NCBI GenBank assembly: GCA_029783825.1
Contig: JAREIK010000713.1
Span: forward strand, 1-64,000
Reading direction: 5' to 3'
Length of the DNA stretch: 64,000 bases
Origin: Sapria himalayana
Lineage: Eukaryota; Streptophyta; Magnoliopsida; Malpighiales; Rafflesiaceae
The first letter of the stretch is position 1. Every line of letters begins with the position of its first letter. The notes beneath the pieces were generated by a model, which saw only the letters and a list, made by a program, of their open reading frames with translations, did no database searches and was not told the DNA's origin. This document shows, piece by piece, positions 27,710 to 42,048 of the stretch. The position numbers were made by a program, and so were the translations under genes.

Positions 27710-27849
27710 TATGGTTATGAATTTTTAAAAATTCAATTTATTTTATATGAATATTATATAAAATAATTGTAATGGCATAAAATTTCATATTATTTGATAT
27801 AATTTATAATTTATAAAATTCCAAAAATTATGTAAAGTAAGAAGATCAT

Positions 27850-29215
27850 TAAAAAAAGTTATATTTATTATTTTAATAAAAATAGAATATTAAAAACTAA
27901 TAGTAAAGATCTTACTAAATTGTTTTACGCTTATAAACTTCAGTAGGGACAAAAAATAATACTTGAATTCAAATCAACTTTTGGTCAGTTTGATAGCACT
28001 TTTCAAAAGTGTTTATAGTGCTAAAATTAATTTTAAGTATTTTTAGGATAAAAAAATTTCATTAGTAATATTTTAAATAACTTTTTTAAAACCCTATAAA
28101 AAATACTTGAAGTGTTCTTTTAATAATCACATCGAAATATTTATTTTTTAAATCATCAAATTTTTTTGATATAATTAAAATATCTATGTATAAATCTTTA
28201 AATTTATTTTCTTTTAAATTTTATGAACCTTTTAAATTTTTTTTTTATATTTCAAAAATTTAAAATCTTTTAGTAATTATTTTTTTTAAAGATTCCAATA
28301 GTCATACTTTTTTTTACTTTAAATAATATAAATGTTTACTTGCTTATTCGTTAATTTTGATATTTTTATATATATTTTTTTATTTTATCATACAATTAAT
28401 TCATTTAACTTTTTATTAGTAGTAATTTTTATATATGTTCATTTATTAATTAAAATATCTTTCAAAATAATTATATGTATTTAATTAATTATTTAATGTT
28501 TTTAAATACAAATATTAAAATATCATAATTAAATATTTCAAGAAAAATATTTTGCATAAATTTTTAAAAATTTTATAATCATAAAAATAGTTATTTTATT
28601 CTTTATTAATATAAATTTGTATTAGTATATATATATATTTGAAATTATTTATTTATAATATCTAGTTATTATAATTATAAGAGGAGAAAATGTCTTTCAA
28701 GGATCAATCATCCATAGACAAAGACAAACCTTTAAAAAACATAATTAGATAAAATATTAAAACAAATAATATATAAAAAAATTAAATTAATATAGATTAG
28801 CGATGGAATTTATTTCCTGCCCAAATATCCTAGGAATAATCCATAGCTAAAATGCATATATTTTGAGAAAATTATCATTTAAGGAATAATCACTTGCAAT
28901 TAAATATAAAATCATAAAAAAAAATTTTAAAATATTATTTAGCGAATGATTTTGTCTCGAACTATTAAGCTAGAAAAAATTTGACTCTAAATTCACTGCA
29001 AAAATGCCCGCCATTCTTTGTGAAAAAATTAAAGATAATTTTTGGTAGGGACAATTTTTAATAAAAAATTTCAATATCTAATCCATCACAAATCCATAGC
29101 AAATTTGTGATTCAATTTAAAAGCAAATATATCTTGCTAATCCCTAACTAATTAACTAGGAATTATTTTTCTAGCTAAATTTTCATAGCTAAATAGATAT
29201 TTTCTAATTGTGTAG
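27850..29215 (+). repeat. Left arm of a large imperfect inverted repeat; ends in a CACTA-like terminus
   Basis: This arm matches the reverse complement of 35857-37150. Matched anchors are CAGTAGGGACAAAAAATAAT (from 27941) with its partner near 37081, CTTTTCAAAAGTGTTTATAG with 37020-37035, GACAAACCTTTAAAAAAC and CATCCATAGACAAAG with 36320-36345, and CTAACTAATTAACTAGGAA with about 35880-35900. The inner 400 bp (28800-29200) carry CACTA-style GCTAAT/TAGCTAAAT repeats. They finish in TATTTTCTAATTGTGTAG, a degenerate 3' terminus, before the GATA array starts. Confidence 0.75.
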
Positions 29216-32200
29216 ATATACTAGAAAGGTAGATATAAATATAGACAGATAGATAGATATATAGATTGATAGATAGATAAACAAATAGAAAAATATATAG
29301 ATAGATAGATAGACAAATATATCGATAGATAGATATATAAATAGATAGATAGATAGATAGACAAATAGATCGATAGATAGATAGATAAATAGAAAGATAG
29401 ATAGATAGACAGATAGTTAGATAAATAGATAGATAGAGAGGTAGATAGATAGATAGATAGAAATAAGATAGGCAAATTGATAGACATTTAGAGAGACCAA
29501 TAGATAGAAAGATAGATCGATCGATAGACAGATAGATAGTTAGATAGATAAATAGATACACACACACACACAAAAATAAAAAGATAGATATATAAACAAA
29601 TAAGTAGAAAAATATATAAACAAATAGATAGTCAGACATATAGATAGATAGATAGATAGACAAATAGATATATAGATAGATAGATAGACTTATCTATAGA
29701 AAAAAAGATATTCAGAAAGATAGACAAATAGATAGAAATATAGACATATAGATAGACAAATAGATAGATAGAAAGATAGAAGGAATGATAGACAAATAAT
29801 AGACAAATAGATAGAGTGATAGATAGAAAGATAGATAGATCGAAAGATAGATAGATAGAAAGACAGACAGACAGATAAATAGATAGACAGACAGACATAT
29901 AAATAGACATACAGATAGACAGATAGATAAATAGATAGATAGAAAGATAGATAAACATATAGATAGATAGATAAATAGAAATATAGATAGACAGATAGAA
30001 AGAGAGATAAAAAAATAGATAGATATACACATATATAGATAGGCAGATAGATAGATAGATAGACAGATAGATACATAAATAGATAGAGAGATAGAAAGAT
30101 TGATAGATAGACAGACTACACAGCTAAATTAAAAGACATATAGAAAGATAGAAAAAAAGATAGATAGATAGACAGATAAATTGATAGATTTATAGATAGA
30201 TTGATAGGCAGATATATATAAAAATAGATAGATATATAAATAGACAAATAGGTAGATAGATAAATAGATAGATAGATAGATACACATATAGATAGAATGA
30301 AAGATAGATAGATAGATAGACAGATAGATAGATAGACAGACATAAAGATTCATAGATAGATATACAACTAGACAAGAAGATTAATAGACAAATAGGCTTA
30401 TATATAGGTAGAGAAATAGACATATAGAAAGATAGATTGATAGATAGAAAGACAAATATAAAGACAAATTGATAGATTTATTGATAGATAGATCGATAGA
30501 TATACAAATACATTGATAGATAGAAAGTCAAATGAATAGATAGACAGATAGATAGATTGAAAGATAGATTGATAGACATATTGATAGATAGATAAGCATA
30601 TAGATATAGAGATAGATAGATAGATAGAGAGATAGATAAATACATAGATAGACAGATATATAGATAAATAAACAAATAGATAGATATAAAGATAGAAATA
30701 TAGGCAAATAGATAGATAAAATGATAGATAAATAGATAGATAGATAGACAGATAGATAGATAGATAGACATATATATATTTATATAAAAAGAAAGACAAA
30801 TAAATAGATAGACCGATAGATAGAGAAATAAATCAATAGATAGATATTTAGACAGAAAGATAGACAGATAGATAGAAAGATTGATAGACAGATAGTTAGA
30901 ATGGTAGATAAATAGATAGATAGGAAGATATATAGATAGATAAATAAAAGATAGACAACTATATAGATGTATAGATAGACAAATAAATAGATAGATATCT
31001 AGATAGATAGATAAATAGATAGATCGATAGATAGATAAATAGATAGATAAATAGATAGATAGATATACAAATAGATAGATAAACAGATAGATATATATAT
31101 AGATAAATAGACAGATAGATAAATAGAAAGATTGATTAAGAGATAGATAGATAGATAAATAGAAAGATAGACATATAGTTAAATAGATAGATAAAAAGAT
31201 CGATAGATAGATAGATATATAGATAGATAAAACTAAGATAGATAGATAAATAGTTAGAAAGAAACATAGATAAATAAATAGATAGATTGATTGTTACATA
31301 GATAGAAATATAAACATACATATTGATAGATAAATAGATAGAAAATAGAAAATAGATTGATAAATATAGTGATATATAGACCGATAGATAGACACATATA
31401 GACTAATATATAAACATATTGATAGATAGGCAGAAAAATAGATAGATATACATTTAGATAGTCAGATAGATAGATATATACATAGACAGATCGACTGACA
31501 AATGACTTATAGATAGACAGATAGAAAGAAAGATAAATAGATAGATAGATTAATTGAATGATTGATAGATAGATTGATAGATAGATTGATAGACAGATAA
31601 ATAGTTATATAGATAGATAGATTATTAAACAGATACATTGATAGATAGATACTCAAATAAATAAAAATATTGATAGATAGATAAATAGACAGAGAGTTAG
31701 AAAAATAGTTTGACAATAAGTTAGAAAGATAAAAGATAGATAGAAAGATATATAGATACATAGATAAACTTATATAGATAGACAAAAAGATATACTAAAA
31801 GATAGATAGATAGATATATAGACAGATAGATATAGAAATTATTAAATAAATACATAGATAGATAGAAAAATAAATAAACAATTAGATAGACAAATAAATA
31901 GATAGATTTACAGATAGACAAATAGATAGATAGAAAGATAGACATATAAATTTATTGATAGAAAGAAAGAAAGAAAGATACACTAATAGATAAATATATG
32001 GATATAAAGGCATATAGATAGATAAATAGATAGATATATAGATGGATAGGTAGATAGATAGATAGTTAGATAGTTAAATTAGATGGTCATATAAATAAAC
32101 AAAAAGAAAGACAAATCGATAAAGAGATAGACAGATAGATAGACAAAGATATAGACAAATAAATAGACAAATAGATAGAAAGATTGAAAGATATATAGAT

Positions 32201-32487
32201 AGATATATATATATATATATAGATTAAGAGATATATAGACAGATAGATAAACATATAGATAGATAAGTAGAATGAAAGATAGACAAATTGATAGACTAAT
32301 AGACAAATATTTGATAAACAAATAAAAAGATAGATATAATGAAAGATAGATAAAACGAAAAATAGATAGATAGAAAGAAAGATATAAGGATTGATAAAAA
32401 TATTGATATATAGAATGATAGAAAGTTTGATATACATATTGATAGAGAGATAGATAGATAGATAAATTTATTGATATATAGATAGAT

Positions 32488-32524
<37 letters not shown>

Positions 32525-32583
32525 AAAAAAAACACAGATAGATACATAAATAGTCATATTGATAAATTAATAGAGAGATAGAT

Positions 32584-32625
<42 letters not shown>

Positions 32626-32862
32626 AAAGATAGATAGATAGATAGATACTAAGATAGATATATAGATAGATACATACTAAGATATATAATTAGATAGAAA
32701 GATAGAAAGGTAAATATATACACAAATAAATATATAAATAAATAGACAAATAGATATATAGAAAGATAACTATAAGTATAGACAAATAGATAGACATAAA
32801 GATAGATATATAGATTAGATACATAGATAGAAAAATAGATATATAGATAGACAGACATTTTA
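29216..32862. repeat. 3.6 kb GATA array (TAGA on plus strand)
   Basis: An imperfect TAGA tetranucleotide array with (AT)n islands near 32207-32220, 32491-32519 and 32590-32621, and a short (AC)n at 29559-29571. It begins right after a CACTA-like end and stops at CACTA subterminal sequence. Frames reading YLSI polymers on the minus strand are artefacts. Confidence 0.95.
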
Positions 32863-33022
32863 GTTGCAAATTCATCACTAATTCGTAACAAATACGTCGC
32901 TAGTATATATTTTAATGTAAAATCAAAAATCTCTTGCTATTCCTTAGCTATTCCCTTGCCATTTAGATAAGAATTGATCCCCAGCTTAATCTCCCTAGCT
33001 AAATTGACATTTTCTTGTAGTG
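32863..33022 (+). mobile_element. CACTA-type 3' terminus stranded between two GATA arrays
   Basis: This 160 bp island contains GTCGCTAGT, CTTGCTATTCCTTAGCTATT, GAATTGATCCCCAGCTTAAT and the end TTTTCTTGTAGTG (33010-33022). It is clearly homologous to the terminus at 2551-2648. GATA array lies on both sides, and the right-hand array starts at the base after the terminus (GTGTAGATAGATCG). Confidence 0.85.
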
Positions 33023-34111
33023 GTGTAGATAGATCGATAGATAGATATATAGATAAATAGATAAATAGACAGACAGATAGATAAATAAATAGATATATAG
33101 ATATTTGGATTAAAAGATAGATAGATAGACAAATTTATAGATAAATAGTTAAATGGGTAGATAAACAGATAGATAGATAGATAGACATATTGATTGATAG
33201 ACAGATAGATAGGAAGATTTTTTGACAGATAGATTGATAGATTGAAATATAGATAGATAGATAGACATATAGATAGATAGATAGGTAGAAAGATAGATTA
33301 TAGATAGATAAATAGACAACTAGATAGTCATATTATTAGATAAATAAATAGAGAGATTATTAGATAGATAGAAAGAAGATTGATAGACTGATAGATATAC
33401 ATAGAAATAAATCGATAGATAGATAGATAGATAGAAATAAAGAAAGATAGATAGATAAATAGATAATTTAAAATAGATTGATAGTTAGATAGACAGATAG
33501 ATAGATTTATAGATAGATAGATAGACATACAAAAAGACTAAATAACTGATAGATAGATAGACATATAAATAAATAGACAGATAGACAGATAGATAATTAA
33601 ATAGACAGACACATAGATAGATAGATAGATAGACAGATAAATAGAAAGATCAATAGATAGATTTTTAGACAAATATATAGATAGATAGTAAGATTGATAG
33701 AAAAATTGATAAACAGATAGATAGATAGATATATTAATAAATAGATTCATAAATAGAAATATTGATTGATCGATTGATACACAAATAGATAGATAGATAA
33801 TTAGATAGATTGATTGATTGATAGATTATTAGATAGATAGTCGGATAGATAGATAGTTACTTAGATATATAGATATATAGATAGATAGACAAAATAAAAG
33901 ATAGAAGATAAATATTTAGATAATCAAATAGATAAACGAAAATATTGACAATTATATATATAGACAGATAGATAGATAGATAGAAATATATAAATATTGA
34001 TAGAGTGAAAGATAGATAGATAAAAGAGATAGATAGAATGAAAGATAGATAAATAGATAGATAGATAGGTATAAAGATAGATAGATAAAAACATAAAATT
34101 ATAGATAGGCA

Positions 34112-34142
<31 letters not shown>

Positions 34143-34338
34143 AGTTAGATAGATGGATAGACAGATAGATATAAAATAGATAGATAGATTCATAGATAGA
34201 ATAATAGATAAATAGATAGACAAATTGATAGACCGATAGATAAATAGTAATATAGTCATATAGAGATAAAAAATATATATATAGATAGAAAGATAGATTG
34301 ACAGACAGACAAATAGATAGATAAATAGATAAATAGTT

Positions 34339-34375
<37 letters not shown>

Positions 34376-34809
34376 AATAGATACAAAGATAGAAAGATTG
34401 ACAAAAAGATACATTGATAGATAAATACACAAATAGATAACTAAATAGATAGATAGATAGTCAGATAGATAGACTTATAGATAGATAGATAGATAGATAG
34501 ATAAATAGATTATAGAGAGATATAAAGATAAATAAATAGATAAATAGATAGACAGATAAATAGACAGACAATTAGATAGATATATAGTCAAATATAGATA
34601 GATCGATAGATGAATAAATAGATAGAAAGATAGACAGATAGATAGACAGATAGATATTTAGATTGATAGACAAATTCATAGACATTTTGATATACAAATT
34701 GATAGATAGATAGATATATAGATTGATATTCAAATCGATATATTGATTGATAGATAGATAGCTAGATTGATTGATAGATAAATAGTTAGATAGATAGAAA
34801 GACAAATAG

Positions 34810-34856
<47 letters not shown>

Positions 34857-35186
34857 TTTATAGACAGATACATTGCCTGATAGATAGTCAAGATTAGTAG
34901 ACAAATTGATAGAAAGATTATTAGATAGATATATATATATAAATATATTGAAAGATAGATAGACATATAGATAGTCATATAGATATACCTATAGATATAT
35001 AGGTAGAATATTAGATAGACAAATAGATATACAGATAAAAAGATATAGTTAGATAGATAGATTGATTGAAAAATAGATAGACAGATAAATAGATTGATAG
35101 ATAAATTGATAGATAAATAGGTAGCCAAATAGATGGATAGAAAGAAAGATAGATAGATAGACAAATTGATAGATGAACGGACAGAC

Positions 35187-35217
<31 letters not shown>

Positions 35218-35856
35218 TAGATAAATAGACAGACAGACAGATAGATAGATAGATAAATGGATATACAGATAAATAAATAGATTGATAGATAGATAGATAG
35301 ATTGATTGATTGATAGAAAGATTGATAAATAGATTGATATATATGTTGATAGATAGATTGATATATAGATAGATAGATTGAGTGATAGATATATAGACTA
35401 ATAGATAGATAGATTGATTGATTGATAGTTCAACAAATTTTTAGATAGATTGATATAGAGAGAGATAGACAAATAGATAGCCAAATAGAGAGATCGACAG
35501 GTAGAAATATAGATATATAGAAATATGGATAGACAAACAAATAGATAGATAGATAGATAAACAAATACATAGACAAATTGATAGTTTTATTGATAGATCG
35601 ATAGATAGATAAAAATATAGACAAAAAGATAGATAAATAAATAGACACATAGATAGATAGATAGACATATAGATAGAGATATAGATCAATATATAGATAT
35701 ACATATAGATAGATTGATTGATTGACAGAAAGATAAACTAATAATAGATAGATAGACAGACAGATTGATAGAAAGATGTATAGAAATATAGATAGATTGT
35801 TTCATACAAATATAAATAGATATATAGACATCTAGATAAATAGATAGATAGATAGT
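33023..35856. repeat. 2.8 kb GATA array (TAGA on plus strand)
   Basis: An imperfect TAGA array with an (AT)n run near 34340-34372 and an (AC)n run at 34827-34853. It starts directly at the CACTA terminus and ends at the inner edge of the right inverted-repeat arm. Confidence 0.95.
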
Positions 35857-37150
35857 TATGGAAATTTTGCTAGACAAATTATTTCTAGTTAATATGTGAT
35901 GGATTAGCTCGGAAATAGTAGAAAATGTGTGATTTTACTTTTAATTACAAATTTTTTACTAATTTGTAATGGATTAGAGATGGAAATCTTCTATTGAAAA
36001 ATGTCCTTAACTTATATTATTCTCAATTTTAGCACAAAGAATGATAGCAATTTTAGCAATGACTTTACAAATGGAATATCCCTAGCTAATTAGCTTGAAT
36101 AAATTACTCTTAATAATTTATTGGAAAATTTTTTTTTGATTATATTTTAATTACAAGAGATTAGTCCTTAAATGATAAATTTCACATAATATATGTAGTC
36201 AGTTAGGGATTTTTCCCCAAATATTTTAGTTGGGGATTATTTCCATCATTAATCTAAACTAATTTTTTTGTTTTATTTATTATTTGTTTTAATATTTGAT
36301 GTAATTTTTTATATTAAAGGTTTTTCATAGTCTATGGATGAGTGATCATTGAAAGACACCTCCTCATATAATTAGAATAAAAGGATATTATATATAAATA
36401 ATTTCAAAAAAATATAAATATGAATAAAAATTTATAATAATAAAGATTAAAATAACTATTTTTATGATTATAAAATTTCTAGAAAATATACAAATTATTA
36501 TTTGAATTAATTAATAAAGATATTTAAATAAATGTATTAATACATACATTAAATAAATAATTCTATAATTATAAACAATTTTAAAAATATTTGAAATAAT
36601 ATATGAACATACACAAAAATTTGTATTAATAAAAAGCTAAAATCATTATTTGTTTGATTATAAAAAAATATTTACAAATAATCTGAATTAACAAATAAAC
36701 AATTAAATATTTATATTAATAAAAACTTAAAATATAATTTAATGATTATAGGAAATTTTTTAAAAAATTATTACTAAAAGATTTGAAAAAAAAATCATAT
36801 TTTTCATTAAATTTAAAATAAAATAAATTGATATTTATGGATAAATAATATAATGTTTTAATTACATACGAAAAATTTTGATGAATTATAAAATAAATTT
36901 CTACAAAGTGCTTATTAAAAGAATACTTCAGGTGTTTTTTTAGTGTATAAAAAAGTTTTTTAAAAAATTACTAATGATATTTTTTGTCATAAACACACTT
37001 AAAATTATTTTTAGCCATATTAACACTTTTGAAAATCACTACCCAATGATCCTAATATAATTTTAATTCAAGTTTAATTTTTGTCACTACTAAAATTTAT
37101 AAGAATTAAAGTATTGAGTAAATAATTATAGTAAAATAAAAAAAATATAA
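35857..37150 (-). repeat. Right arm of the large inverted repeat
   Basis: The reverse complement of this arm aligns with 27850-29215 over nearly its full length, with many substitutions and small indels. Its inner end lacks the expected ~20 bp CACTA terminus: the GATA array begins at the position where the left arm has CTAAATAGATATTTTC. Outer similarity fades in AT-rich DNA, so the limits are approximate. Confidence 0.72.
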
Positions 37151-37469
37151 AATTAATTTAAATTAAAAAAAATATCTATTCTTAGAATAATAAATAAATA
37201 AATAAATATTATTATTTTAAAATTAAAACAATTTAAACATGAACAATAACTTAATCGATTACTTATCAATGAGAAAACTAAAGGAAACGAAACCCCTATT
37301 ATGAAGAGAGAAATAGTTCCTCATGCTCTAGTTTTGCTCTAACTTTTCTATCTTGCTGCTGATCAAAGCAATTTACTTTTTGTGCATTCCAATTGGAACC
37401 CCTACTTGTTGGTTACTTGAATCTAGTCACAGGACTATTTGACTTCAATTTACTTGTATTTTTTTCAAG

Positions 37470-40410
37470 TGGAAATCATGCGAATGTAGAAGTAGATTTG
37501 TTGATGCCAGTTGATCCACCCAAAGTCAAGGATAGACTTGGTTCCATGCAAAAAGGCATATCGATTGATTCTGATGATGTTAAAAGTTTCACATATACGT
37601 TCATTCTTCTTTCGTAAATCTTATGTGGAAAAGCAATGTCTTGGGTATGATCTTATTGTTTTAAGGAAGCAGAGTTGATTTCGAATAGATCTCTACTACG
37701 AGGTAAGACAGAAAAATTCTAGTTCCAGGCCATGGTTTCCAGGATGATGGATATCATCATAAACTCTTTTTACAATAACAAAGATATTTTCTTCAGAGAG
37801 TTGATTTCTAATGCCTCTAACGTAAGCATTGTTTTGGAATTGTGTTTTTGTGTTCCTTTTTGTAATGCTTCCCAGATTCAAGTGGTGTCCCATGTACACA
37901 CTAGAAAAAATTAGGTCTCTCTCCCTCACTGACATGGATGTTTTAGGTGAAGGCAACGATGCCAAGCTTAAGATCCAGGTTTGCTTCCTTGCTTGCTTGT
38001 TTAGCTAATGGAAATTGATTTTCAATGGATGTGCATTGAAACCGGGTGTGAGTGAAGATCAAGTTGGATAAAGAGAAGAGGATTCTTTATATTCATGATT
38101 ATAGCATATGCATGATGGAGGATTTGATCAAGAACTTAGGGATGATTTCCGAATCAGGAACTTTAGGCATTCACTGGAAATTTCTCAAAGTTTGTCAAAT
38201 TTTTATGGATGATAATGAAGGATAATGGCTGGCAACATTCGTGAAGAAAATGTAGACTAGTAGAGATATTAATCTGATTGGCCAATTTGGAATTGGATTC
38301 TACCATGTGTATCTTGTTGCAGATTATGTGAAAGTTGTTAACAATCCTAACAAAGACAAGCAATAAGCCATCTAGGGCCATGTATCATGCTTTAAAATTC
38401 TTTTGAAAGTTGCTCATCACTTTTTCGTGGTGGTCTTTCAAGCATGTATGGGAATCCAAGGCAAATGGAGCATTTTCAATCTCTGAGGACATGTGGAACG
38501 AACCACTTGGAAGGGGAACTAAAATTAGATTGCATCTAAAAGATGAAGCTGGGGAAAATGTTGATGAGAGCAAGTTGAAGGTTCATGTGTATCCTGTGTG
38601 CTAGTTTCTAATTATCCATTCTGAGTGCTATCAACTTTTTGGATTTAGGAACTGGTGAAAAGGTATTCTGAATTCATTAACTTACCAATTAATTTATGGA
38701 CAAGAAAATATGTTGATGTAGAGGTTCTTGCAGATGATGATGAGTCAAATGAAGATGATGATGATGCAGGCATGCAATTGAAAAAAAAACTATTATGTTC
38801 ATCCGACCATTTTTAATTATCAAAAAGGGTTCTTTTCCATTGCAGAAAGCATTTCTAAGATGGAATCTAAGATGGATAAGATGGAGGATGAGGATGGTGA
38901 AGATCATGTAGAGGAAGAGGGGAAAGAGAAACCAAAGACAAAAACAATCACTAAAGCCACATACGGATGTGGGAGCTTCTAAATGATGTAAAGGCAATTT
39001 GGCTTAGGAATCCAAGGAAAGTTACAGTGGAAGAATACCAAAAGTCCTATCAATCTTTGTCAAAGGATTTCAGTGATGAGAAGCCTACCACATGGAGTTA
39101 CTTCGCTATAGAAGGTGACATAGAGTTCAAGACTCTTCTTTTTATTCCTCCAAATGCTCTTCATGATCTGTATGAAAGTTTTTCAATACCAAGAAGGCCA
39201 ACTTGAAGCCGTATGTGAGATGGGTATTCATTTTTGATGAGTTTGATAAACTGCTGCCTAAATACCTCAGCTTATTGAAGGGGGTTATTGATTCAGATAT
39301 GTTGCTGCTCAATGTTTCTCGAGAGATGCTGCAACAACATGGCAACCAGAAAATGATCAAGAAGATGCTAATCAGAAAGATGCTTGACATGATAAACAAA
39401 CTCGAAGTGAAGGATCCATTTGAGAGTGTTGATGATGATTACAATCAGACTGGTATAGATGTCGACTCATCATCTAGCAATGCAAATGGGAGGGGGCAAT
39501 ATGCAAAGTTTTGGAAAGAATTTGGAAAGTATATTAAAATCAACATAATTGAGGATGCTGCAAATAGAAATCATCTGGCAAAACTTCTATGATTCGAAAG
39601 CACCAAGTCAGATGGCAAGTTTACATCTCTGGATAATTACATTTTCAAGATGAAGCTGGAGCAAATCAACTTGTTCTATATAACATGAACTAACATGGGG
39701 CAACTAGAAGAATCTTCATTTTTAGAAAGAGCCAAGAAGAAAGGATAAGAGGTCATCTTCTTAATGGACCTAGTTGATGAGTATTTGATGCAATACCTGA
39801 TGGAACATTAAGAAAAAAAATTCCAGAATGTGTCCTAAGAAGGATTAAAAGTAAGAAAAACTACCACGGAGAAAGAAGTAAAGGCCATGTTCAAGGAGCT
39901 GACCAAGTGGTGGATGAGTGTCATGGAGAGCATGAAGGTGGAGGATGTGAAGATCAGTGATAATGCAGTAACAAACTCTATCAGATGCAAGCAAGTAGAG
40001 CTACATGCATGGCAAAAGGGTGCTTGAGATTAACCAGAGGCACCCAATTATCAAGGAGCTTCGTGAGAGGGTCACAACCAATCCCGTGTAAATACTTCTT
40101 TCTCAAGAGCCTGGTAGAATTCCATTCTTCTGATTCTCCCTCTGTACGTCTTCTGCAGGATGAACACATAAGGAAAACAACTAGGCTAATGTACCAGATT
40201 GCATTAATGGAGAGTAGTTTCAACCTTGATAATCTTAAAGGATTCACTTCTCAAATATACAATTCCATATGGTATAGCCTCGACATCAGCCCTGATGCAG
40301 ATGTTAAAGATGATGATGCTGAAGAAATGGTTCTTGAACTAAAAAACAAAACAAACCCTAGTGAGATGGGTGATAAAGACCATGGTGATGATTCCAAAGA
40401 TATACTGTAA
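37470..40410 (+). pseudogene. ER-resident HSP90 (GRP94/endoplasmin, SHEPHERD/HSP90.7-type) pseudogene
   Basis: Nearly the whole protein can be followed in order. N-terminal LLMPVDPPKVKDRLGSM is at 37500-37550. [20 protein letters not shown] (37744-37803) is the HSP90 signature. [19 protein letters not shown] is at 38276-38332, [19 protein letters not shown] at 38488-38544, and WELLNDVKAIWLRNP from 38970. [13 protein letters not shown] is near 39306, LTKWWMSVMESMKVED near 39900, and RLMYQIALMESSFN near 40183. Retained introns (about 37821-37895 and 38590-38650) show it is not a retrocopy. It is dead: stops at 37720-37722, 38253-38255 and 38364-38366, a 1 bp insertion near 38965, a frameshift near 39200, and several stops in 39600-40000. 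The ATP-site DxGxG motif reads DYSIC, and the C-terminal ER-retrieval signal (K/HDEL) reads KDIL. In intact form the protein is a chaperone for secreted receptors such as CLAVATA-pathway proteins. Confidence 0.93.
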
Positions 40411-41780
40411 CTTCATCATCTATTTGAATCATTGATATATGTATTTGATCAATTTTGAGGAAGTGTTTTCTGCTCTAGCTCTGTTTATGTGAGCTAACAA
40501 GTTATTTATGAGTTAGTGTTTTATTTATCTAGTTTTTGTCAAATTTTCTCAACTGAAAATGAAATGAAAGGCTCAAATTTCAAAAAAAAACCTAATCGAT
40601 TGCCTATTAATTAATTGTGTATCATCATGTTTATAAGAATCTTAATGCTTTTCAAGTTGATATTTGGTTTGTGTATCATTTATTGTGTCTATTCAATTGA
40701 TGGCATCATCTCATTTTGCTAGGTTTGAGTTTTTTAATTCTTTCAGTTACATGGCACGTTGATCAGATATTCAGAGTCACTCAAAAGCCAATGTGCAATT
40801 GAAGAATTCATCTCTTACATGCAACATAGATTTTAGGCATAATTTGTTTAGTGGCATTTTTTTGTTCCATGACTATTGCTCTATTTGCAAATTGGTTCTG
40901 TCTCAGCAAGAAATGCTTTAACTCTCATGAGCTTGCAATTTCGAATCTACTCTCTAAAACTCGTTACAAGTACCGGTCATAAGTGACAAAAGGTTATATT
41001 TTCAAATCCCTAGTGGATTTGCTAATCCACTATCTATTATTATTAAAATGATTGGATTGCTTTACACTTGCATTAAACACATGGAAGATTGATATTTTCA
41101 CATTGTTATACATGTCCATCTGTATATAAGCTTGGTTAAGGATCACAGAAAGTAGAGAACAAATGCACATGGGATTGATGTGGGCTGGTGTGATTTATAA
41201 TTGATTGTATTATATAATTGTATTTTTGCTTGATTATATTAGAAATGTGTTTTGATGAGAGTGACGTGATTGAATTTTAATATAATAGGCTTGGATTCAT
41301 ATCTTATGAAGGTGAGTCGGCCCCACGAATTTATGAAGTGATCTAAGTAGTCTACACTTCCCATTGTCACAATGGGATCACCACTTTGGAATTGAGTTGC
41401 AAGTAATAGAAATCAAGCAAAGCAAATGTATGTGAAGCATTAGATTAGAACGATGAGGCTTGATTCACAGTGATCAAATGACTCACTTTTATATCAATGG
41501 CAAGCTCATGTTTCACTACTGTGCCATCTCAAGCTTTGCAAACATGGTAATCTACTCTAGGTGTGCTGTTAAAGTGAACTTAGCCACATAGCTATACAAA
41601 ATATGTCTGCTAAGTTTTGAGGTAGCCAAAGGTTTGACCCACCCAAACAACAATGTGACTAATCAATATTTTTAAGATCATCAAAAGGATCACAAATGGA
41701 GAAAAAAATTATTTTTTTGAATGTGTAGGAGATTCAAGAAAGATCACCATAGCCTTTTAAGTCCTTTTGTGATGGAAGGG
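40411..41780. other. Non-coding spacer after the HSP90 pseudogene
   Basis: The first ~200 bp may be old 3' UTR of the HSP90 gene. An A9 tract occurs near 40582. Beyond that no gene, RNA or repeat is evident. Confidence 0.45.
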
Positions 41781-42048
41781 ACCTAACAGTTACATTAGGA
41801 GCATCAAAGTGAAACCAAATATATCATCACTATATTCTCTTCTTCTTGATGGATGAACATTGAAGAAATCTCTACTTGGAGGATGGAAACCTAAATCAGA
41901 TCTTCCAGCATTTGTAGATGTGTACATAAACAAAGAGATCACGTTAAATGGGTTGATCACACATAATTTTCTAGTGGATGAAATTAACGAAGTTTTTGCT
42001 CTCATGAGAAAATGTTGTCCATGTTGTAGATGCTACAGAAATACATGA
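41781..42048 (+). pseudogene. Alcohol dehydrogenase-like gene fragment (C-terminal region)
   Basis: Two frames joined by a 1 bp shift read as the end of a plant zinc ADH-like protein. TVTLGASK (41790-41812) is followed by VKPNISSLYSLLLDG (about 41811-41853), an in-frame TGA at 41854-41856 where the family has Arg, then SLLGGWKPKSDLPAFVDVYI and THNFLVDEINEVFALM. GGWKPKSDLP is characteristic of the plant ADH-like group related to class III enzymes. The family's closing segment (GKCLRCVI-like) is garbled to CCPCCRCYRNT. Catalytic and structural zinc domains are missing. Non-functional. Confidence 0.8.
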
